Assembly (NCBI GenBank): GCA_023442755.1
Contig: JAEZXS010000305.1
Coordinates: forward strand, 1-8,933
Source of the DNA: Pseudomonadota bacterium
Lineage (GTDB): Bacteria; Desulfobacterota; Syntrophobacteria; Syntrophobacterales; Syntrophobacteraceae
DNA: 8,933 bases
Reading direction: 5' to 3'
A program made the translations under genes and the position numbers. Position 1 is the first letter of the stretch, and each line of letters starts with the position of its first letter. The notes under the pieces are model-generated. The model searched no databases and was not told the origin of the DNA. It saw only the letters and a list, made by a program, of their open reading frames with translations. Positions 6,572 through 8,933 of this stretch are shown piece after piece.

Positions 6572-6706
6572 ATGAAATTCAGCGATAAAAACGAGCGGTC
6601 GAAGAAGGCAGGATTTTTGGTCTGCGACGCGAAAAGTTGTGTTCGCTTCAATAATGGGGAATGGGAAGAAAGATTCGAAGATCTCGTTTACGGCGCGGGC
6701 CCCTAG
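6572..6706 (+). CDS. Small charged protein, unknown function (44 aa)
   Basis: An ATG with a strong AAAGGAG six bases upstream opens a 44-residue frame ending in TAG. The sequence is hydrophilic and highly charged, with a basic start (residues 5-12), two cysteines at 18 and 23 (VCDAKSC), and the segment FNNGEWEERFEDLVYG near the C-terminus. It has no signal peptide or membrane segment. It is isolated: a strong terminator lies about 140 bases upstream and a 30-bp palindrome 44 bases downstream, so it is probably a monocistronic transcript. The C-x4-C spacing could bind metal, but two cysteines are weak evidence. I do not recognise the family. Confidence 0.5.
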   Translation: MKFSDKNERSKKAGFLVCDAKSCVRFNNGEWEERFEDLVYGAGP

Positions 6707-6749
6707 CTGCCAAAGCAGTTATTGAAACAATTATCAACCCAACCTGAAA

Positions 6750-6779
6750 GAGGGCGCAGGCTTCGAAGCCTGCGCCCTC
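6750..6779. repeat. Perfect 30-bp GC-rich palindrome
   Basis: Bases 6750-6779 read the same on both strands, centred on TTCGAA, with 15-base arms beginning GAGGGCGCAGG. As RNA it would form a hairpin of about 13 base pairs with a TCGA loop. It lies 44 bases after the stop of the 44-codon gene and may end that transcript, but what follows is GTCGTTTGTG rather than a T run. A dyad protein-binding site or a mobile palindromic repeat is an alternative. Confidence 0.6.
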
Positions 6780-6874
6780 GTCGTTTGTGAATCTCACGGG
6801 TTGGAGCTTTCGGCCTTTCGTGACGATGGAGACTGTGGGGAAACTGCAGCGAAAGAAGATTTCTGTACCAAAAG

Positions 6875-6906
6875 AAAAAGAGCCAGAAACGGGAGCTGGC
6901 TCTTTT
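6875..6906. terminator. Bidirectional intrinsic terminator
   Basis: AAAAGAGCCAG at 6876-6886 pairs with CTGGCTCTTTT at 6896-6906 around a nine-base loop. On the plus strand the four T residues belong to the stem and are followed by GGG. On the minus strand the stem is followed by a longer T-rich tract (CTTTTTCTTTTGG), so termination should be better for leftward transcription. On the plus strand it may back up the palindrome at 6750. Confidence 0.65.
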
Positions 6907-7081
6907 GGGTGGGGGGATTGCTTTGATCGCGAAATGAAAGTAATGGATATTCGCAGCTGTTGCAATTGGACCAAAGTCCAATATAGCAGAAAATTCTTCC
7001 GGCATCCTTGGAAAGACGTGCATTGGCCTGCCGGTAGATTTTCCACCGATTTTCTGGTATCAAGCCTGCCTTATGGTCTAC

Positions 7082-7090
7082 TGGTACAAT
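7082..7090 (+). promoter_or_regulatory. Candidate extended -10 promoter of the amidohydrolase gene
   Basis: TGG at 7082-7084 followed by TACAAT at 7085-7090 forms an extended -10 element (TGn plus five of six matches) 31 bases before the ATG. The -35 region is poor, as is common for extended -10 promoters. Confidence 0.4.
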
Positions 7091-7121
7091 AAACTATAAA
7101 TTACCGGAAAAGAGCATAGAA

Positions 7122-8312
7122 ATGGCTGACAGCCTCTATTTTTATGCCGGCTGGCTCATAGACGGCTCCGGCAGTCCTGCAGCCAGGAGGCAGCTCATCG
7201 AGACGGAAGACGGGATGGTTACGCGGGTGCGTTCCGTGAGAGACTCCTCCGAAATAAGAAACCTGGCGTATGTGGATCTCTCCATGTGTACGCTTTTACC
7301 CGGGCTCGTGGATTCACATGTCCACCTTACCCTGTCGGGATCGGAAGACGTGGAGCTGCGCTCGAATCAACTCGGGTACACTTACGAGCAGACCAAGCCC
7401 TTCATGGCGGATCGGCTCTACAGATATCTGCAGATGGGGATACTGGCGGTGAGAGACGGCGGAGATGCGGGAGGTTTTGCGCTACGCTGCGCCCGCGAAG
7501 TGCGCCCGGACGGGAATGCGCCCGTTACGATCAGGGCGGCCGGAAAGGCTTGGCATGCCCTTGGCCGCTATGGCGGGTTTATCGGAAGAGCACCCCTGAC
7601 GGGTGTCAGCCTTGGACGAAGTGTTTGGGACCAGGAAAACGGTGAAGACCACATAAAAATCATCAATTCGGGCATCAACAGCGTGACGGAATTCGGCAGG
7701 CAAACCCGCCCGCAGTTTACAAGCGACGAGATGACAGCAGTCGTGAAGGAAGGCCGGAGGCGAGGGCTTCCCGTTATGGTGCACGCCAATGGCGTCGATC
7801 CGGTGCGATTGTCCGTTGAAGCCGGCTGCAGTTCCATCGAGCACGGCTTTTTCATGGGGCCGGATAATCTGGCTGGACTGGCGGAACGCCAGATATTTTG
7901 GGTTCCAACGGCATTCACAATGAAGGCATTGTCCTATTGCCTGCCGGCTGGAAGCACGGAGGCGGATATCGCCCGAAGGACTTCCGATCACCAGGTGGAA
8001 CAGATTGCCGCGGCAATGAAACTCGGCGTTCGCGTGGCTCTCGGAACCGATGCGGGAACGATTGGGGTTCGGCATGCCTCGGCCGTTGTGGAAGAAATGC
8101 GTATTCTTATGGAGGCCGGCTATTCGACGGAAGGCGCCATCCGCTGCGCGTCTGCTGAAGGGGCCCAATTGCTCGGGGTGCAGGATGAACTGGGGCAGGT
8201 AAAAAAAGGCATGCCGGCAAGTTTTCTTGCAGTCAAAGGATCGCCAGAGGGGCTCCCCGCCTCTCTGGGTGCAGTACAGGCCGTTTATGTTCGTGGAGTG
8301 AAAGCCTTCTGA
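7122..8312 (+). CDS. Metal-dependent amidohydrolase (imidazolonepropionase/prolidase-like)
   Basis: Cytoplasmic TIM-barrel hydrolase of the amidohydrolase superfamily, in the COG1228-like group that includes imidazolonepropionase and several prolidase-type dipeptidases. It has 396 residues, a usual length. All expected metal ligands are present: HxH at H66 and H68 in GLVDSHVHL, K179 in HIKIINSG (the carboxylated lysine of the binuclear members), H221 in VMVHANG, H241 in IEHG and D310 in GTDAG. The N-terminal beta-sandwich part (1-60) ends with LLPGLVD, and the C-terminal part returns with the family's GMPASFLAVKG. There is no signal peptide. The ATG at 7122 has a modest AAGAG eight bases upstream and fits the family's N-terminus. 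The lysine and HxH pattern favours a binuclear peptidase or amidase over a true HutI, and no histidine-degradation gene is nearby, so the substrate is unassigned. It appears monocistronic. Confidence 0.93.
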   Translation: MADSLYFYAGWLIDGSGSPAARRQLIETEDGMVTRVRSVRDSSEIRNLAYVDLSMCTLLPGLVDSHVHLTLSGSEDVELRSNQLGYTYEQTKPFMADRLYRYLQMGILAVRDGGDAGGFALRCAREVRPDGNAPVTIRAAGKAWHALGRYGGFIGRAPLTGVSLGRSVWDQENGEDHIKIINSGINSVTEFGRQTRPQFTSDEMTAVVKEGRRRGLPVMVHANGVDPVRLSVEAGCSSIEHGFFMGPDNLAGLAERQIFWVPTAFTMKALSYCLPAGSTEADIARRTSDHQVEQIAAAMKLGVRVALGTDAGTIGVRHASAVVEEMRILMEAGYSTEGAIRCASAEGAQLLGVQDELGQVKKGMPASFLAVKGSPEGLPASLGAVQAVYVRGVKAF

Positions 8313-8365
8313 CCCGCCATGATAAAGTGAGAGGGGCAGGATCACCTGAAGCGTCAATGAGATTT

Positions 8366-8761
8366 TCAATTGTCCTTGCACTCCCCCTTCATCAACCATA
8401 CCGCCGTTGCCGACTCCGGCAAATAATTTCCTTCTCTGTAGACAAAAGAGGCTTTATCCCCGATCTTGCATGGGAGACTGGGAACAGGCTCGGCAAAGTA
8501 TATATCGACGAAGTTGTCGCCAATTTTGTACTGGGAAGATGCCTCTGCAATGTCCTCCTCATCGGCTTCGGATATTATGATCGAAGCAACCCGCAATCCG
8601 TATTTGGAAATCGTATTCCCCAAATTCCCATCCTGACTCGGCATATGGCCCAGGATCTCGGCGATTTTGGCCTGGTCTTCGGTCACTACGGGGTGGACGC
8701 TGGCCGAAGCCGGGATGGGACAGAGCAATGATATTGCCAGCAAAAGGACATACAGGCGCAT
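8366..8761 (-). CDS. Small secreted protein, unknown function (131 aa)
   Basis: A minus-strand ATG at 8761 with a strong GGAGG seven bases upstream opens a 131-residue frame. The first 20 residues form a clear signal peptide: a short basic start, the hydrophobic VLLLAISLLC, and ASA at 18-20 before a likely signal peptidase I site. The mature part of about 111 residues is soluble, acidic in the middle (EADEEDIAEA) and has two cysteines, C98 and C128, which could form a disulfide in the periplasm. The C-terminal half, with alternating segments such as NFVDIYFAEP and KASFVYREGNYLP, looks beta-rich. It is convergent with the amidohydrolase gene, 53 bases apart, with no clear terminator between. 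I do not recognise the family. Confidence 0.8.
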   Translation of the reverse strand: MRLYVLLLAISLLCPIPASASVHPVVTEDQAKIAEILGHMPSQDGNLGNTISKYGLRVASIIISEADEEDIAEASSQYKIGDNFVDIYFAEPVPSLPCKIGDKASFVYREGNYLPESATAVWLMKGECKDN

Positions 8762-8853
8762 CAGATAGCCTCCATAAAGCGATTAATGTAGTCGAAACCT
8801 TCCCCTTCCGGCGTAGTCCGGAATTCATATGTCACGATAATGCCTGTCGGCGG

Positions 8854-8882
8854 AATTTACTATCAGAGAGATCGGGATTCAA
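8854..8882 (-). promoter_or_regulatory. Candidate promoter of the secreted-protein gene
   Basis: Read on the minus strand, TTGAAT (8882-8877) and TAAATT (8859-8854) are separated by exactly 17 bases, each with four of six consensus matches. It would give a leader of about 85 bases before the ATG at 8761. No other gene can be identified between 8762 and the window end. Confidence 0.35.
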
Positions 8883-8933
8883 TGGCGAAGTTCGGGCGGG
8901 AGCGGGGCCAATGTTGTTGATTTAAGGTTGATT

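Larger units (their letters stand above)
6707..7121. other. 415-base non-coding stretch with hairpins
   Basis: This interval holds the palindrome at 6750-6779, the terminator at 6875-6906, and a small perfect hairpin, ATTGGAC/GTCCAAT at 6965-6971 and 6976-6982 with a CAAA loop. It also holds the candidate amidohydrolase promoter. Open frames cross it on both strands (plus 6787-7092, minus 6648-7063) but they run straight through the terminator, lack ribosome sites and show no domain character, so I do not call them genes. Confidence 0.6.

Noticed and set aside
6787..7092. 101-codon plus-strand frame before the amidohydrolase
   Set aside because: It reads through the terminator hairpin at 6875-6906, has no Shine-Dalgarno and shows no domain character.
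8327..8731. 134-codon plus-strand frame after the amidohydrolase
   Set aside because: It is antisense to the signal-peptide protein at 8366-8761, which has a far better start and protein character.

Overview
The window is about 8.9 kb of bacterial DNA of moderate GC with tightly spaced housekeeping genes on the left and single genes with wide gaps on the right. The adjacent glutamyl- and cysteinyl-tRNA synthetase genes, the moderate GC and the mix of secreted hydrolases would fit a deltaproteobacterial (Desulfobacterota-like) chromosome. That is a low-confidence inference: no 16S rRNA gene or phage/plasmid marker is present. I see no tRNA, rRNA, CRISPR array, transposase or integrase.

Left part (1-2873, + strand): the 3' part of gltX, entering from outside the window, followed by complete cysS. 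The stop and start overlap by one base, so they form a translation operon. Downstream (2874-3191) is a 50-codon cysteine-containing gene (3017-3169). Its Shine-Dalgarno lies in one arm of an 8-bp inverted repeat, and a terminator-like hairpin spans its stop codon.

Middle part (3189-5593): two divergent genes that may act on amino sugars in opposite directions. The minus-strand gene encodes a polytopic HGSNAT-like (COG4299) membrane acyltransferase. The plus-strand gene encodes a signal-bearing PIG-L/LmbE-type zinc de-N-acetylase. A good -10 box lies in the region between them.

Central sparse zone (5594-7121): a minus-strand small membrane protein with a CxxC motif (5659-5943), then about 1.2 kb holding only two 44-codon reading frames. 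One is a tyrosine/cysteine-rich peptide on the minus strand (6210-6344) and one is a charged peptide on the plus strand (6572-6706). They sit among a strong terminator (6395-6431), a perfect 30-bp palindrome (6750-6779), a second terminator (6875-6906) and smaller hairpins. This is where undescribed biology is most likely.

Right part (7122-8933): a complete metal-dependent amidohydrolase of the imidazolonepropionase/prolidase-like group on the plus strand. Convergent to it is a small secreted protein of unknown family (8366-8761, minus) with a strong Shine-Dalgarno and a candidate promoter upstream. The last 170 bases hold that promoter and nothing else I can identify.
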